Counted from the stretch's first letter, positions 25,435-36,677 are shown. The stretch: DNA of 64,000 nucleotides from Amycolatopsis sp. WQ 127309 (GCF_023023025.1 NZ_CP095481.1:1054001-1118000), one strand, 5' to 3'. Numbers and translations are program-made. Notes: generated by a model from the sequence alone, not told the origin.

Positions 25435-26589
25435 TCAGCCCACGCCGAGGTGGCGGGAGATCAGCATCTTCTGGACCTCGCTCGTGCCCTCGCCGATCTC
25501 CAGGATCTTGGCGTCGCGGTAGAAGCGGCTCACCGGGTACTCGTTCATGAACCCGTAGCCGCCGAAGATCTGGGTTGCGTCGCGGGCGTTGTCCATCGCG
25601 GCGTTCGAGGCCACCAGCTTGGCGATCGACGCCTCCTTCTTGAACGGCTCGCCGCGCAGCATCTTCGACGCCGCCTGGTAGTACGCCAGGCGCGCCGTGT
25701 GGGTGCGGACCTCCATGTCGGCGATCTTGAACTGGATCGCCTGGTACTCGCCGATGCGCTTGCCGAACGCGACACGGTCCTTCACGTACCCCAGGCACTC
25801 GTCGACGCAGCCCTGGGCCAGGCCCACCGACAGCGCGGCGATCGCGACACGGCCTTCGTCCAAAATGGACAGGAACTGGGCGTACCCGCGGCCGCGCGTG
25901 CCGACCAGGTTCGCCAGCGGGACGTGGACGTCCGAAAAGGACAGTTCGTGGGTGTCCGAGCAGTTCCAGCCGACCTTCGAGTACTTCGGCGCGACCTCGA
26001 AGCCCGGCGTGCCCGACGGGATGAGGATCGCCGAGATCTCCTTGCGGCCGTTCTCCATCACGTCCGTCACGGCGGTGACCGTGACCAGGCGGGTGATGTC
26101 CGTGCCCGAGTTCGTGATGAACGCCTTGCTGCCGTTGACGACCCAGTCGTCACCGTCCTGACGCGCTCGCGTGCGGGTCGCGCCCGCGTCCGAGCCGCCG
26201 CCCGGCTCCGTCAGGCCGAAGCCGCCCAGGGCAGTACCCTCGCACAGCGACGGGAGCCACTTTTCCTTCTGCTCCTGCGTTCCGAAGCGGTAGATCGGCA
26301 TCGCGCCGAGGGAAACGCCCGCCTCCAGCGTGATCGCGACCGACGAGTCGACGCGGGCGAGTTCCTCCAAGGCCAGGCACAGCGCGAAGTAGTCGCCGCC
26401 CATGCCGCCGAACTCCTCCGCGAACGGCAGGCCGAACAGGCCCATCTCGCCCATCTTCGCGACGATCTCGTACGGGAACTCCTCCTTCTCGTACAACGCG
26501 CCGATCACCGGCGCCACCTCGGCGTGCGCGAAGTCCTCGACCGTCTTGCGGAGGGACTCGTATTCCTCGTCCAGGCGGAAGTCGATCAC
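25435..26589 (-). CDS. Acyl-CoA dehydrogenase of leucine catabolism (FadE19-like)
   Basis: A 384-residue short/branched-chain acyl-CoA dehydrogenase. Family motifs: [65 protein letters not shown], the last with the canonical glutamate. The ATG overlaps the stop of the biotin carboxylase gene by 4 bases (ATGA), so it is the third gene of the carboxylase operon. The same order (accD1, accA1, fadE19) occurs in the mycobacterial branched-chain cluster, supporting isovaleryl-CoA or related acyl-CoA oxidation here (inference from known cluster). Confidence 0.9.
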   Translation of the reverse strand: MIDFRLDEEYESLRKTVEDFAHAEVAPVIGALYEKEEFPYEIVAKMGEMGLFGLPFAEEFGGMGGDYFALCLALEELARVDSSVAITLEAGVSLGAMPIYRFGTQEQKEKWLPSLCEGTALGGFGLTEPGGGSDAGATRTRARQDGDDWVVNGSKAFITNSGTDITRLVTVTAVTDVMENGRKEISAILIPSGTPGFEVAPKYSKVGWNCSDTHELSFSDVHVPLANLVGTRGRGYAQFLSILDEGRVAIAALSVGLAQGCVDECLGYVKDRVAFGKRIGEYQAIQFKIADMEVRTHTARLAYYQAASKMLRGEPFKKEASIAKLVASNAAMDNARDATQIFGGYGFMNEYPVSRFYRDAKILEIGEGTSEVQKMLISRHLGVG

Positions 26590-28571
26590 TGCTGCTCCTC
26601 TTGGGGCGTGACTACGGCAAGGGTTTCGTCGAGCGCGACCTGTTGGCCGGCCCGGACGGGGAGTTCGCTGACGACGCCGTCGATCGGCGCGGTGACCGTG
26701 TGCTCCATCTTCATCGCCTCGACGACCAGCAGCGGCGTCCCGGCGCGCACGACGTCACCCGCGGCCACCTTGACGACGAGCACCGTGCCCGGCATCGGGC
26801 TGACGACCGGCCCGGCGCCGGCGGCCTCGCCGCGCGACGAGAGCGCGAACTCCTGTTCCCCGAAGGGAAAACTCTGCCCGTCGCGCGCCAGCCACACCGT
26901 CCGATCGGGACCGGACGCGTGCCGGTACCGGTGGAACACGCCGCCCTGGCGAACCTCCAGCAGGGACCCGTCACGGCGAGCCGAGACGCGCACCGGCGCC
27001 GCGTCGTCGACGAAGACGTTCGCGGACGACGGCGTTCCTTCCACCCGGACCACAGCCGACGCCTGGCCGGACTTCAGCCGGAACGTCACGCCGCCGGCCG
27101 CGCCCATCCGCCAGCCGTCCGGGACGTCCCACGGGTCCACAACGGATCCCGACGGCTGCAGCTCCAGCAGGCGATCCAACGCGGCCGCGACGAAGAACTC
27201 CGCGGGCACCTCCGACGAGACCAATGTGGACAGACGGCGATCGACGAGTTCGGTGTCAAGACGTCCGGAGCGCACGTCCGCATCAGCCAGCAATCCCCGC
27301 AGAAACGCGGTGTTCGTGCCGACGCCCAGCACCGCCGTGTCGGCCAGCGCCCGGTCGAGCCGGTGCAGCGCGGCCGCGCGGTCCGGGCCCCAGGCGATGA
27401 CCTTGGCCAGCATCGGGTCGTAGTTCGAGCCGATCACCGCGCCGGGCGCCAGCCACGAGTCGACGCGCACGCCGTCGCCGGACGGCTCGTGCACGGCCAG
27501 CACCGTGCCGCCGGTCGGGATGAACCCGCGCGCCGGGTCCTCGGCGTAGACCCGCGCCTCGACGGCGTGGCCGCGCAGCGAAACGTCCTGCTGTGTAACG
27601 GAAAGCCGTTCGCCGGCCGCGACGCGGACCTGCCACTCGACGAGGTCGAGGCCGGTGACCAGCTCGGTGACCGGGTGCTCGACCTGCAGCCGGGTGTTCA
27701 TCTCCATGAAGAAGAACTCGTCCGGGTTGTGCGCCGACATGATGAACTCGACCGTGCCCGCGCCGACGTACCCGACCGAGCGGGCAGCCTCGGCGGCCGC
27801 CGTGCCCATCTTGTCGCGGGTCGCCTCGTCGAGCAGCACCGACGGCGCTTCCTCGATGATCTTCTGGTGCCGCCGCTGCAGGCTGCACTCGCGCTCGCCG
27901 AGGTGGATCACGTGCCCGAACGTGTCGGCCATGACCTGGATCTCGATGTGCCGCGGGGTCGTGACGAACCGCTCGATCAGCAGCGTGTCGTCCCCGAACG
28001 AACTCTTGGCCTCGCGCCGCGCCGACTCGATGGCCTCGTCCAGCTCATCGGGAGCGTGCACCAGCCGCATGCCCTTGCCACCACCACCGGCGGACGGCTT
28101 GATCAGCAGCGGGTACCCGACGTCGGCCGCGGCCGCGGCGAACCCGCCGGCCGGGATGTCCACATCGGACGCTCCGGGCACGACCGGGACACCGGCCTTC
28201 GACACCGTCGCCTTGGCGCGGATCTTGTCGCCCATGGCGTCGATCGCGGCGACCGGCGGGCCGATGAACACCAGCCCGGCGTCCTCGCAGGCCCGCGCGA
28301 ACGCGGCGTTTTCGGCCAGGAAGCCGTACCCCGGGTGCACCGCCTGCGCGCCCGAGGACACGGCGGCGTCCACAATGGCCGGAATGGAGAGGTAGCTGCG
28401 AGCGGCTTCGGCGGGCCCGATCCGGACGGCGGTGTCCGCCTCGTGGACGTGCCGCGCCTCGGCGTCGGCGTCGCTGTACACGGCGACGGCGCGGATGCCG
28501 AGGTCGCGCAGCGTGCGGATGACCCGCACCGCGATCTCGCCACGGTTCGCGACCAACACTGAGTCGAACAT
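26586..28571 (-). CDS. Biotin carboxylase/BCCP subunit (methylcrotonyl-CoA carboxylase alpha type)
   Basis: A 661-residue biotin-dependent carboxylase alpha subunit. The biotin carboxylase domain begins [17 protein letters not shown] and contains the ATP-grasp loop [12 protein letters not shown] linker domain follows, then the biotinyl domain with VEAMKMEHT, giving biotin-accepting Lys621. It carboxylates biotin with ATP and bicarbonate for transfer by the beta subunit encoded 2 bases upstream. The ATG at 28571 is preferred; the long open frame upstream overlaps the beta-subunit gene and is not coding. The substrate is assigned from the beta subunit and operon context. Confidence 0.93.
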   Translation of the reverse strand: MFDSVLVANRGEIAVRVIRTLRDLGIRAVAVYSDADAEARHVHEADTAVRIGPAEAARSYLSIPAIVDAAVSSGAQAVHPGYGFLAENAAFARACEDAGLVFIGPPVAAIDAMGDKIRAKATVSKAGVPVVPGASDVDIPAGGFAAAAADVGYPLLIKPSAGGGGKGMRLVHAPDELDEAIESARREAKSSFGDDTLLIERFVTTPRHIEIQVMADTFGHVIHLGERECSLQRRHQKIIEEAPSVLLDEATRDKMGTAAAEAARSVGYVGAGTVEFIMSAHNPDEFFFMEMNTRLQVEHPVTELVTGLDLVEWQVRVAAGERLSVTQQDVSLRGHAVEARVYAEDPARGFIPTGGTVLAVHEPSGDGVRVDSWLAPGAVIGSNYDPMLAKVIAWGPDRAAALHRLDRALADTAVLGVGTNTAFLRGLLADADVRSGRLDTELVDRRLSTLVSSEVPAEFFVAAALDRLLELQPSGSVVDPWDVPDGWRMGAAGGVTFRLKSGQASAVVRVEGTPSSANVFVDDAAPVRVSARRDGSLLEVRQGGVFHRYRHASGPDRTVWLARDGQSFPFGEQEFALSSRGEAAGAGPVVSPMPGTVLVVKVAAGDVVRAGTPLLVVEAMKMEHTVTAPIDGVVSELPVRAGQQVALDETLAVVTPQEEQQ

Positions 28572-28573
28572 GA

Positions 28574-30187
<1,614 letters not shown>

Positions 30188-30200
30188 GGGCTCCCTCGAA

Positions 30201-30216
30201 GTTAGCGGTCGTTAAC
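30201..30216. promoter_or_regulatory. Operator 1 of the carboxylase operon
   Basis: GTTAGCGGTCGTTAAC, an inverted repeat with 7-bp arms, one mismatch and a 2-bp spacer. It lies 14 bases upstream of the carboxyltransferase start and 12 bases from a second copy. The probable binding protein is the TetR regulator at 34810. Confidence 0.75.
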
Positions 30217-30228
30217 CTCCGTCCCGAT

Positions 30229-30244
30229 GTTAGCGACCGCTAAC
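30229..30244. promoter_or_regulatory. Operator 2 of the carboxylase operon
   Basis: GTTAGCGACCGCTAAC, a perfect inverted repeat identical to the site at 34772 before the TetR gene. Three copies of a 16-bp palindrome restricted to these two promoters are strong evidence for a shared regulon. Confidence 0.82.
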
Positions 30245-30324
30245 CTGACTGTCCAGTCGCCCGGACGCCGTGAAGGCCACCCCGGACGCACCGGGATGGC
30301 CTTCACGACCGGAGGGGACCGGGT

Positions 30325-31137
30325 TCAGCCGATGGCACCCCGGAGCGGGGCGTAGTAGCCGCCGGACTGGCCGGCCGCCGTCGGGTGGTACGACTCGATG
30401 ACCGGCCAGGTGAGGCTGTGCAGGTAGTCGCCGGCCGAGGAGCAGATGTTGTGGCCGGTGAACGCCGACCGGACGTCGACGAACGTCGCGCCCGCCGCCG
30501 CCGCGCGCGACGCCGTCACCGACGCCAGCGTGTCGGCGCCCGAGTTGATCGCGGTGCGCTTGGTGTCGCTCAGCCCGACCCAGCAGGAGCCGGGCACGGT
30601 GTAGAAGCGCGGGTAGGACAGGACGACGAGCCGCGCGCCCGGCGCCTTCGCCTTGATCGCGTTGTAGGTGTTCGTCAGCAGCGCCGGGAGGGTGTTGTTG
30701 ACGTAGGTCTTCGCGGTGTTGACGCGGTTGGTGCAGTCCGCGTCGCTGCCGAGGGTGCAGGTCTGGATCACGTCGGTGAAGCCGGCGTCGTTGCCGCCCA
30801 CGGTGACGGTGACCAGGGTCGCGTTGGCGGGGATCGAGCCGGCCTGGCTGATGACGTCCGGCGTCTTCGCGCCGGAACAGGCCAGGAACGTGAGCGCCGT
30901 GCCGGCGTGGGCGTTGGTCCACAGCTGGGCGTAGGCGTTCGAGCTGCGGTAACAGCTCCCGGAGCTGCCGTAGCTGCCGGCCCCGACCCCGGAGGAGTAG
31001 GAGTCGCCGAGCGCGGCGTAGACGGCCCCGGCGGCATGAGCGGTGCCCACGACGCCGAGGGTGGACAGGGCGACGGCACCCAGTGCTGTGGTCAGCCGCA
31101 GGAGAAAACGTCGCGCGGTACGGATCGGAACCCCCAT
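30325..31137 (-). CDS. Secreted SGNH/GDSL hydrolase (lipase/esterase)
   Basis: A 270-residue exported hydrolase. A signal peptide is evident: basic RTARRFLLRL, hydrophobic core, and cleavage after AHA. The mature protein has GDSYSSG (nucleophile serine, block I), GGND (block III), and SYHPTAAGQ with the catalytic histidine (block V). Cysteine-rich loops (SCYRS, CSGAKT, TCTLGSDADC) resemble the disulphide-bonded Streptomyces SGNH lipases. ATG at 31137 has AAAGGAG seven bases ahead. It likely acts on esters or lipids outside the cell. Confidence 0.92.
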   Translation of the reverse strand: MGVPIRTARRFLLRLTTALGAVALSTLGVVGTAHAAGAVYAALGDSYSSGVGAGSYGSSGSCYRSSNAYAQLWTNAHAGTALTFLACSGAKTPDVISQAGSIPANATLVTVTVGGNDAGFTDVIQTCTLGSDADCTNRVNTAKTYVNNTLPALLTNTYNAIKAKAPGARLVVLSYPRFYTVPGSCWVGLSDTKRTAINSGADTLASVTASRAAAAGATFVDVRSAFTGHNICSSAGDYLHSLTWPVIESYHPTAAGQSGGYYAPLRGAIG

Positions 31138-31265
31138 GGGCCACTCCTTTGTGACAGAACCGATGGGAAAAGCACACCAGGTGAAGCCTTCACAAGGAAG
31201 AGCGATTACTCGCAAGTAACCCTCTTGGCCCACTACTTAAGTCAGGTGGGTGGAATTCGCACCGG

Positions 31266-34200
31266 TCAGCCGTCACCCTCCCGGTCGGCCACGAGGCCGG
31301 TCACGCCCGACGGCAGCCCGGCGAGGCCGGTCGTGTCGCGAGGCAAGGCGTACGCGAACAGGTCCCGGGCGCGGCCCTGCAGCGCCGCCTTCAGCTCCTG
31401 CTGCTTGCGGTGGGCCGGTGTGATCCCGCCGTCCTTGGGCTCGGTGAAGGTGCGGTGGATCTCGTACAGGGCGTGGTCGACGTCGTCGCTGACCCGCTGC
31501 AGCGCGTCCACCTGGATCCGCATCTCGGCGACGTGCCCGTCCGGCATCCGCACGTTCATCTGCAGGTCCCGGTACCCGGATGACTGCGGCTTGGCGAACC
31601 GGTCGTCGAAGCTGACGATGTCGAGGTCCTTGTCCCGGGCGACCCGGGCGAGCGCGGCGTAGGCGTCGTCGACCGACTTCACGACGATCGTCCCGGCGGC
31701 GATGTCCACCAGCGGGGCGGGGTTGCCGTCGTACTTCTCGTCGATCTTCTCCATGACCCGTTTGCGTTCCTTGAGGGCCGGCCGCGGCTTGTACGTCCCG
31801 CCGACCCGGCCGGCCACCCGGTTCCCGACGGTGCCCAGGGTGACCATCGCCCGTTCCGCCTCCTCGTACCGGTCGTCGAGGTACCGCTGCACCGCGGCGT
31901 CGTCGCCCGGCGTGCCGCGGAACTCCTGCTGCCGGGCGGCGCCCGGCGGAAGCCCGGCCACCCGCCGGCCGACGGCTCGCGACACCGCGCGGTGCGGCAG
32001 CCGCGGCGTGGCGGCCGCCCGCACCGGGGTGCGCAGCGGCGCGGCGGCGTCCTCGACCGCGGACCGCAGGACGGCGATCGAGTCCCGGGCGGCCAGCACG
32101 CTCGCCAGCCTCTCGGGGTTCTCGATCAGCGGCGCGGCGAGGTGTTCGTTGGCCGGGTCGTGGAGCACCGCGGCCAGCTCCGGGTTCCCCGGCAGGTTTT
32201 CCTGGATGTACTGCCCGACCGGAACTTCGGTGCGGGTGCCACCGGGCAGCTCGACCTCGACCTTCTCGGTCGAGTTCGCCAGCGACCGCTGGACGTCGGG
32301 CCGCGCGAGGAACTGTGCGGGCTCATCGGCCTCCAGCCGCGGCTTCGACAGCTCCGGCGCGCGGTACCACGACTCGGGCGGTGTGCTCGCCGGCGTCTTG
32401 GCCAGCCGGTTGACCGGCGGCACGGCCAGCGCGTCCAGCCCGGTCAGCACGCAGGCGTCGGCGTGCCCGTCGGCGCAGCCGGGCGCGTCGCGGTAGGCGT
32501 CGGTCAGGCCGCGCCCCTTGGCCAGGTCGAAGGCGAGCAGCCCGGCGCCGGTCGCGGCGGGCGCACAGCCGTCACCGCGGACGCAGTCCTCGACGTGCCC
32601 GGCTTCGTCGAAGGCGTTGCCGACGTTGTGCTGGTACAGCGCGTACCGGGCCGGCGGCACCTTGTTGACGGCGTCGAAGGCGCGCTGGGCCTTGGGCAGG
32701 ACACTCGCCGCGACCGGCCGCACCAGCGCGGCACCGGCCTGGACCCCGGGCACCCGCGCGGCCGCGCCCTTGGCCTTCGTCGCGGCGGCCCGGGCGACCT
32801 CGGGCACGTAGGTGGCGATCGGACTGGCCTTGGCCGCGGCGAACGCCGCGCTCGCGCCGTCGACGGCCCGCCCGGGGATGGCCGTGATCGCGGGCGGCAC
32901 GATCCGCCCGGGAACGGCGGTGAGCGCCGGCGGCAGGATCCGCTCGGCGGCCCGGCCCGTCGCCGCGGCGCCCTTGCCGACGAGCCCGGCGAGCCTGCCG
33001 ACCGGCGCGACCGACAACGCCGTGGTCACGCCCTCCTTCAGGGAGTCGCCGCAGTCGCCGGTGTCCTGGCACTTCTCGCCGGCGCCGTAGAGGTCGCCCT
33101 GGCCGAGACCGATGGTCCGGTCGAGTGTGAGGGCGACGGTGCCGCCGAGCGCCTTCCCGACGTCGTCCAGCCCCTCGATCCGCCCGTTGACGACGTTGTC
33201 CCACTGCGCGGCGAGGGCGTCGGCGTTGTCGTCGATGTGGGTACGCGGGTGCAGGACGAGCACCGTCCGGCCGTCGGCGGTCTGACCGCGGTCGACGAAG
33301 TTCCCGGCCCCGAGGTACTTCATCATCTCCGGCGAGAGCGGCGCTTCGGGCGTGATCGGGTCCTTCACCACGACGACCTTCGAACCGTCCGGGGTGAGGC
33401 CGACCGGGATGCCGCCGGGTGCCCCCGGGAACCGCTGCCACTCGACGCCTTCGAGCGTCTCGGCGGCGTCACCGGCGTAGTTCGGCGAGACGACGTTCTT
33501 GTTGTACTCGAACGTCGAGGACGGCAGCGCGGTCTCGGGCCGGCCGACGTCGCGGACGTACTCGAGCTGCTGGGCGGCGACCTCGGCCTCGTCGGCGAGG
33601 CGCGCGGTGGTCTCCCACGCCCGCACGGAACCGGTCGCGCCCTTGTCCCGGGTGGCGGCGAGGTCGTAGGCACCGTCCCGCGCCCGGCCGGCGTCCTTCG
33701 CGACCTGCTGCGCGGTTTCCCAGGCCTTCACCGAGCGCGTGGTGCCGTCGGGCGCGGTGTCCTTCGGCCGGTCACGCTCGATCTGGGCGGCGAAGCGATC
33801 GTTCTCCCGGTCGGCGTCCTTGTTCTCGGCCTGCTGCTTCGCGTCCCGGACGATCTGGTTCTCAAACTTCCGGGTCTCGCGATCGTCGTCGGACTTACGC
33901 TCGTCGGCTTTGTCCTTCTCCTGCTTCGCGTCCCGCTTGACGTCGTTCTCGAACTTCCGCGTCTCACGGTCATCGTCGGACTTACGCTCGTCCGCCTTGT
34001 CCTTCTCCTGCTGCTTCGCGCCCCGCTTGACATCGTTCTCGAACTTCCGCGTCTCACGATCGTCGTCCGACTTACGCTCGTCCGCTTTGCTCTTCTCCTG
34101 CTTCGCATCCCGCTTGACATCGTTCTCGAACTTCCGCGTCTCACGATCGTCGTCCGACTTACGCTCGTCCGCCTTGCTCTTCTCCTGCTTCACGTCCCGC

Positions 34201-34616
34201 TTGACATCGTTCTCGAACTTCCGCGTCTCACGATCGTCGTCCGACTTACGCTCGTCCGCCTTGCTCTTCTCCTGCTTCGCGCCCCGCTTGACATCGTTCT
34301 CGAACTTCCGCGTCTCGCGATCCGCGTCCTTGCTCTTCTCCTGCTGCTTCTCATCGCGCTTGATGTCGTTCTGGAACTTCCGCGTCTCCCGGTCCGCCGC
34401 TTCGTTCGGCGTCTCGGCCTTGACCGGGGCCTTCGCGGCCGGTTTGGGGGCGGTCGTGGCCGGGCTGCCGTCGATCGGGCCCACCGGGATCGGGCGCGCG
34501 TCCGCGGTTCCCGAGCACCACACCGCGAAGAGCGCGGCCATCGCCGCTCCGACCGCGACCTGTCCGGCCACCTCCGCGCAGTCCCTGACCTTCGACCCCG
34601 TGCTGATCGGCTCCAT
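31266..34616 (-). CDS. Exported repeat protein with C-terminal RelA/SpoT-like domain
   Basis: A 1116-residue protein. Residues about 15-40 (VAVGAAMAALFAVWCSGTADA) form a signal peptide or membrane anchor. Residues 75-280 are highly charged repeats (DRETRKFENDVKRDAKQEK and variants), probably coiled coil. A long alanine-rich helical middle follows. Residues 941-1092 resemble the RelA/SpoT nucleotidyltransferase fold: basic KERKRVMEKID, DIAAGTIVVK matching D-I-x-G-x-R-I, DDRFAKPQSSGYRDLQ matching the PK-x-x-GYxSLH segment, and AEMRIQ matching E-x-Q-I-R. The Asp and Glu expected to bind metal are kept. This is the plan of a polymorphic toxin making (p)ppGpp or (p)ppApp-like alarmones. No immunity gene is evident next to it, so a toxin role is inference. 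Confidence 0.72.
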   Translation of the reverse strand: MEPISTGSKVRDCAEVAGQVAVGAAMAALFAVWCSGTADARPIPVGPIDGSPATTAPKPAAKAPVKAETPNEAADRETRKFQNDIKRDEKQQEKSKDADRETRKFENDVKRGAKQEKSKADERKSDDDRETRKFENDVKRDVKQEKSKADERKSDDDRETRKFENDVKRDAKQEKSKADERKSDDDRETRKFENDVKRGAKQQEKDKADERKSDDDRETRKFENDVKRDAKQEKDKADERKSDDDRETRKFENQIVRDAKQQAENKDADRENDRFAAQIERDRPKDTAPDGTTRSVKAWETAQQVAKDAGRARDGAYDLAATRDKGATGSVRAWETTARLADEAEVAAQQLEYVRDVGRPETALPSSTFEYNKNVVSPNYAGDAAETLEGVEWQRFPGAPGGIPVGLTPDGSKVVVVKDPITPEAPLSPEMMKYLGAGNFVDRGQTADGRTVLVLHPRTHIDDNADALAAQWDNVVNGRIEGLDDVGKALGGTVALTLDRTIGLGQGDLYGAGEKCQDTGDCGDSLKEGVTTALSVAPVGRLAGLVGKGAAATGRAAERILPPALTAVPGRIVPPAITAIPGRAVDGASAAFAAAKASPIATYVPEVARAAATKAKGAAARVPGVQAGAALVRPVAASVLPKAQRAFDAVNKVPPARYALYQHNVGNAFDEAGHVEDCVRGDGCAPAATGAGLLAFDLAKGRGLTDAYRDAPGCADGHADACVLTGLDALAVPPVNRLAKTPASTPPESWYRAPELSKPRLEADEPAQFLARPDVQRSLANSTEKVEVELPGGTRTEVPVGQYIQENLPGNPELAAVLHDPANEHLAAPLIENPERLASVLAARDSIAVLRSAVEDAAAPLRTPVRAAATPRLPHRAVSRAVGRRVAGLPPGAARQQEFRGTPGDDAAVQRYLDDRYEEAERAMVTLGTVGNRVAGRVGGTYKPRPALKERKRVMEKIDEKYDGNPAPLVDIAAGTIVVKSVDDAYAALARVARDKDLDIVSFDDRFAKPQSSGYRDLQMNVRMPDGHVAEMRIQVDALQRVSDDVDHALYEIHRTFTEPKDGGITPAHRKQQELKAALQGRARDLFAYALPRDTTGLAGLPSGVTGLVADREGDG
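33780..34394 (-). repeat. In-gene tandem repeat, 87-bp period
   Basis: Tandem coding repeat inside the exported protein gene. Units of 29 codons (87 bp; some carry an extra Gln codon and are 90 bp) begin D-R-E-T-R-K-F-E-N-D-V-K-R. About seven copies are present, the central ones nearly identical at DNA level (for example starts near 34031 and 34118), while the first and last are shorter and diverged. Such arrays change length by recombination. Confidence 0.9.
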
Positions 34617-34771
34617 CCACGCTCCTCCGGCTTCCGTCCGGGCCGCCGAACCCGGCGACCTGTGCTCGAGCGGCAGCGTGGTCCGGCGGGATCCATCCGC
34701 GATCCACCAGCGCTACATCAGCCGGGGAACGCCACGGCCTGTGATCTGCGTCATAGACGCTCACCAGGGAA

Positions 34772-34787
34772 GTTAGCGACCGCTAAC
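34772..34787. promoter_or_regulatory. Operator before TetR gene
   Basis: GTTAGCGACCGCTAAC, a perfect inverted repeat (7-bp arms, 2-bp spacer) ending 22 bases before the ATG at 34810. It is identical to the site at 30229, implying autoregulation and control of the carboxylase operon by the same protein. Confidence 0.82.
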
Positions 34788-34809
34788 CGGCCACCCCTAA
34801 TATGGCCGG

Positions 34810-35400
34810 ATGGCGGCGAACCCGACCCCCCTCGTGAACGGCGAGAAGGCGAACAGACGCGAACAGATCATGTCCGCGGCCGCCGAGTTGTTCGCCCACC
34901 ACGGCTTCCACGGCGTCGGCATCGACGACATCGGCGCCGCGGTCGGCATCTCCGGCCCGGCGCTCTACCGCCACTTCCGCAGCAAGGACGCCATCCTCGG
35001 CGAGATGCTGAACTCGATCAGCCGCTACCTGCTCGACGGCGGCACCGCGCGGGCGAGCCGGCCCGGTGAACCGGACGACACGCTGAGCGGGCTGGTCCGG
35101 TTCCACGTCGATTTCGCGCTCGAGCACCCGGCGCTGATCACCGTCCAGGAGCGCAACCTTGCGAACCTCACCGACACCGACCGCAAGCAGGTGCGCGCGC
35201 TGCAGCGGCAGTACGTCGAGGTGTGGGTCCGCGCGATCCGCGACGCGCTGCCGGAGCTGGGCGAACGCCAGGCCCGGTCGGCGGCGCACGCCGTGTTCGG
35301 ACTGATCAACTCGACGCCGTACAACCGCCATCTCGGTGATGCCGAACTCGCGGAACTGCTCTGCCGCCTCGCGCTGGGTGCGTTGCGCGCGGCCGGATGA
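34810..35400 (+). CDS. TetR-family regulator of branched-chain acyl-CoA metabolism (BkaR-like)
   Basis: A 196-residue TetR repressor. The helix-turn-helix spans about residues 15-62 (FAHHGFHGVGIDDIGAAVGISGPALYRHFRSKDAIL); the rest is the helical ligand domain. Its promoter holds the same 16-bp palindrome found twice before the methylcrotonyl-CoA carboxylase operon at 30187. In Mycobacterium tuberculosis the TetR protein BkaR controls the equivalent accD1-accA1-fadE19 cluster, so this is probably its functional counterpart; orthology is not proven here. It is separated from its likely target by two unrelated secreted-protein genes. Confidence 0.9.
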   Translation: MAANPTPLVNGEKANRREQIMSAAAELFAHHGFHGVGIDDIGAAVGISGPALYRHFRSKDAILGEMLNSISRYLLDGGTARASRPGEPDDTLSGLVRFHVDFALEHPALITVQERNLANLTDTDRKQVRALQRQYVEVWVRAIRDALPELGERQARSAAHAVFGLINSTPYNRHLGDAELAELLCRLALGALRAAG

Positions 35401-35446
35401 CCGACCCGGATCAAGGTATCCCCATGAGCGCCGTCGCTGGTGTTTG

Positions 35447-35953
35447 ATGGGGCACGTGGACCCGGACTGGAGCGAGCCGGAACGGCAGCTCGTAGAGAAG
35501 GCGCAGCGCGCGTTGACCGCGCTGAGCCTCGGCAACGACGCCGTGGCGCTCGGCGAGCTCGCCCCCACGGCCGCCGAACCGCAGGCCCGCGCGGACGAGA
35601 CCAAGGACCTGATGCTGCTGTTGTTCGGCGAGTGCAGCGCGATGGTCGCCACCCTGGGCGACGGCGGCAGCGCGCCGGTCAAGGTCCAGGTCTTCGACGA
35701 GGACGGCGAAGAGGTCTCGATCGACCAGGCCGACCCGCCGGTGCGGACGGCCGTGCGGACGCTGCTCGCCGAGGTGCACGGCAACACCGAAGCGGCGCAG
35801 GAGCAGGTCGAGATCGCCCTGGCCAACGCGGCGCCCGACGAGGTCGACAGCCTGGTGCTGCAGGCCCTGCGCTGGACGATCCGGCTGTCGGTGGAGTGCC
35901 TGGACCGCGACCTGCCCGTGGCGCCCTGGATCTCGGAAGCCGTCTCGGACTGA
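35447..35953 (+). CDS. Hypothetical acidic protein
   Basis: A 168-residue acidic protein without signal peptide or membrane helix. It begins ATG at 35447 (GTG at 35456 is an alternative). Visible features are a helical N-terminus (ERQLVEKAQRALTALSLGND), a central beta-like segment (PVKVQVFDEDGEEVSID) and a helical C-terminus (AVRTLLAEVHGNTEAAQEQVEIAL...RWTIRLSVECLD). I do not recognise the family. It starts 46 bases after the TetR gene on the same strand and may be co-transcribed. Confidence 0.7.
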   Translation: MGHVDPDWSEPERQLVEKAQRALTALSLGNDAVALGELAPTAAEPQARADETKDLMLLLFGECSAMVATLGDGGSAPVKVQVFDEDGEEVSIDQADPPVRTAVRTLLAEVHGNTEAAQEQVEIALANAAPDEVDSLVLQALRWTIRLSVECLDRDLPVAPWISEAVSD

Positions 35954-35957
35954 GGGC

Positions 35958-36022
35958 GTCACTTTCGCAAGGAAAGATACGTCGGAGGGGGGTCCGGACG
36001 CATCTTTCCCTGGGAAAGTGAC
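35958..36022. terminator. Bidirectional hairpin terminator
   Basis: Inverted repeat between convergent genes: GTCACTTTC and GGAAAGAT on the left pair with ATCTTTCC and GGGAAAGTGAC on the right, with a GC-rich loop. Small internal mismatches separate the two stem sections. It likely ends transcription from both the 35447 gene and the TetR gene at 36027. Confidence 0.75.
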
Positions 36023-36026
36023 GTGT

Positions 36027-36656
36027 CTACGCCGGGCGCAGGGATCGCACGATCGGGGTCAGGTACAGCTCCGCGACGCGACGGCGTTCGACGTCGTCGT
36101 CCACCGGCAGCACCGTCTCGGGCGTGAGCACGAGTGAGACCACGATCCGGATGAGCAGCTCGGCCATGCCGTCGATGTCGTCGTCCGGCAGGCTGAGGCG
36201 GCCCGCGGCGACCTCCGCGCGGAAGTGCGTCGCGATCCGGGCCCGCGCGGCCGCGAACAGGCCGCCGGCCTGCACCGTCAGGTGCGGCAGGATCAGCTCC
36301 GGTTCGGTGCGCAGCAGGCGGTTGAGCAGCCGGTGGCCGCGCAAGTAGACCAGGGAGAAGCTCAACCCCTCGATGAGCTTCTCCTCCGGCGTCGGCTGCG
36401 CTTCGAGGACGGCGTCGACCTTCGTCAGGAACCGCTTCATCTCCCGCAGGATCAGCGCGTTGAGCAGCTGGTCCTTCTTCGGGAAGTACCGGTAGATCGT
36501 CACGCGCGAGAGCCCGACGCGGCGCGCGACGTCGTCCACGGTGAACCGGCGCAGCCCGAAGTCCTCGGCCTGGGTCAGGGCCGCGCCCATGATCCGCTCG
36601 GACGTCTCGTCACCGGGCAGCTCGGCGTCGAGCGCGTGCTGCAGGAGGTTGCGCAT
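36027..36656 (-). CDS. TetR-family transcriptional regulator
   Basis: A 209-residue TetR regulator with helix-turn-helix at about residues 18-65 (FTVDDVARRVGLSRVTIYRYFPKKDQLLNAL) and a helical effector domain. It is divergent from the AurF-like diiron oxygenase at 36736, with 79 bases between starts and an inverted repeat in the gap, the usual layout for a repressor and its target. The ligand is unknown. Confidence 0.9.
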   Translation of the reverse strand: MRNLLQHALDAELPGDETSERIMGAALTQAEDFGLRRFTVDDVARRVGLSRVTIYRYFPKKDQLLNALILREMKRFLTKVDAVLEAQPTPEEKLIEGLSFSLVYLRGHRLLNRLLRTEPELILPHLTVQAGGLFAAARARIATHFRAEVAAGRLSLPDDDIDGMAELLIRIVVSLVLTPETVLPVDDDVERRRVAELYLTPIVRSLRPA

Positions 36657-36677
36657 GGGGCAACCCTAGGCTGCTTT

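Noticed and set aside
33780..34394. CRISPR array
   Set aside because: The repeats are contiguous, in frame and protein-coding, with no unique spacers.
31992..35069. A 1025-codon plus-strand frame across the repeat protein and TetR promoter
   Set aside because: It reads through the operator and the TetR start, and is the shadow of the conserved minus-strand gene and its repeats.
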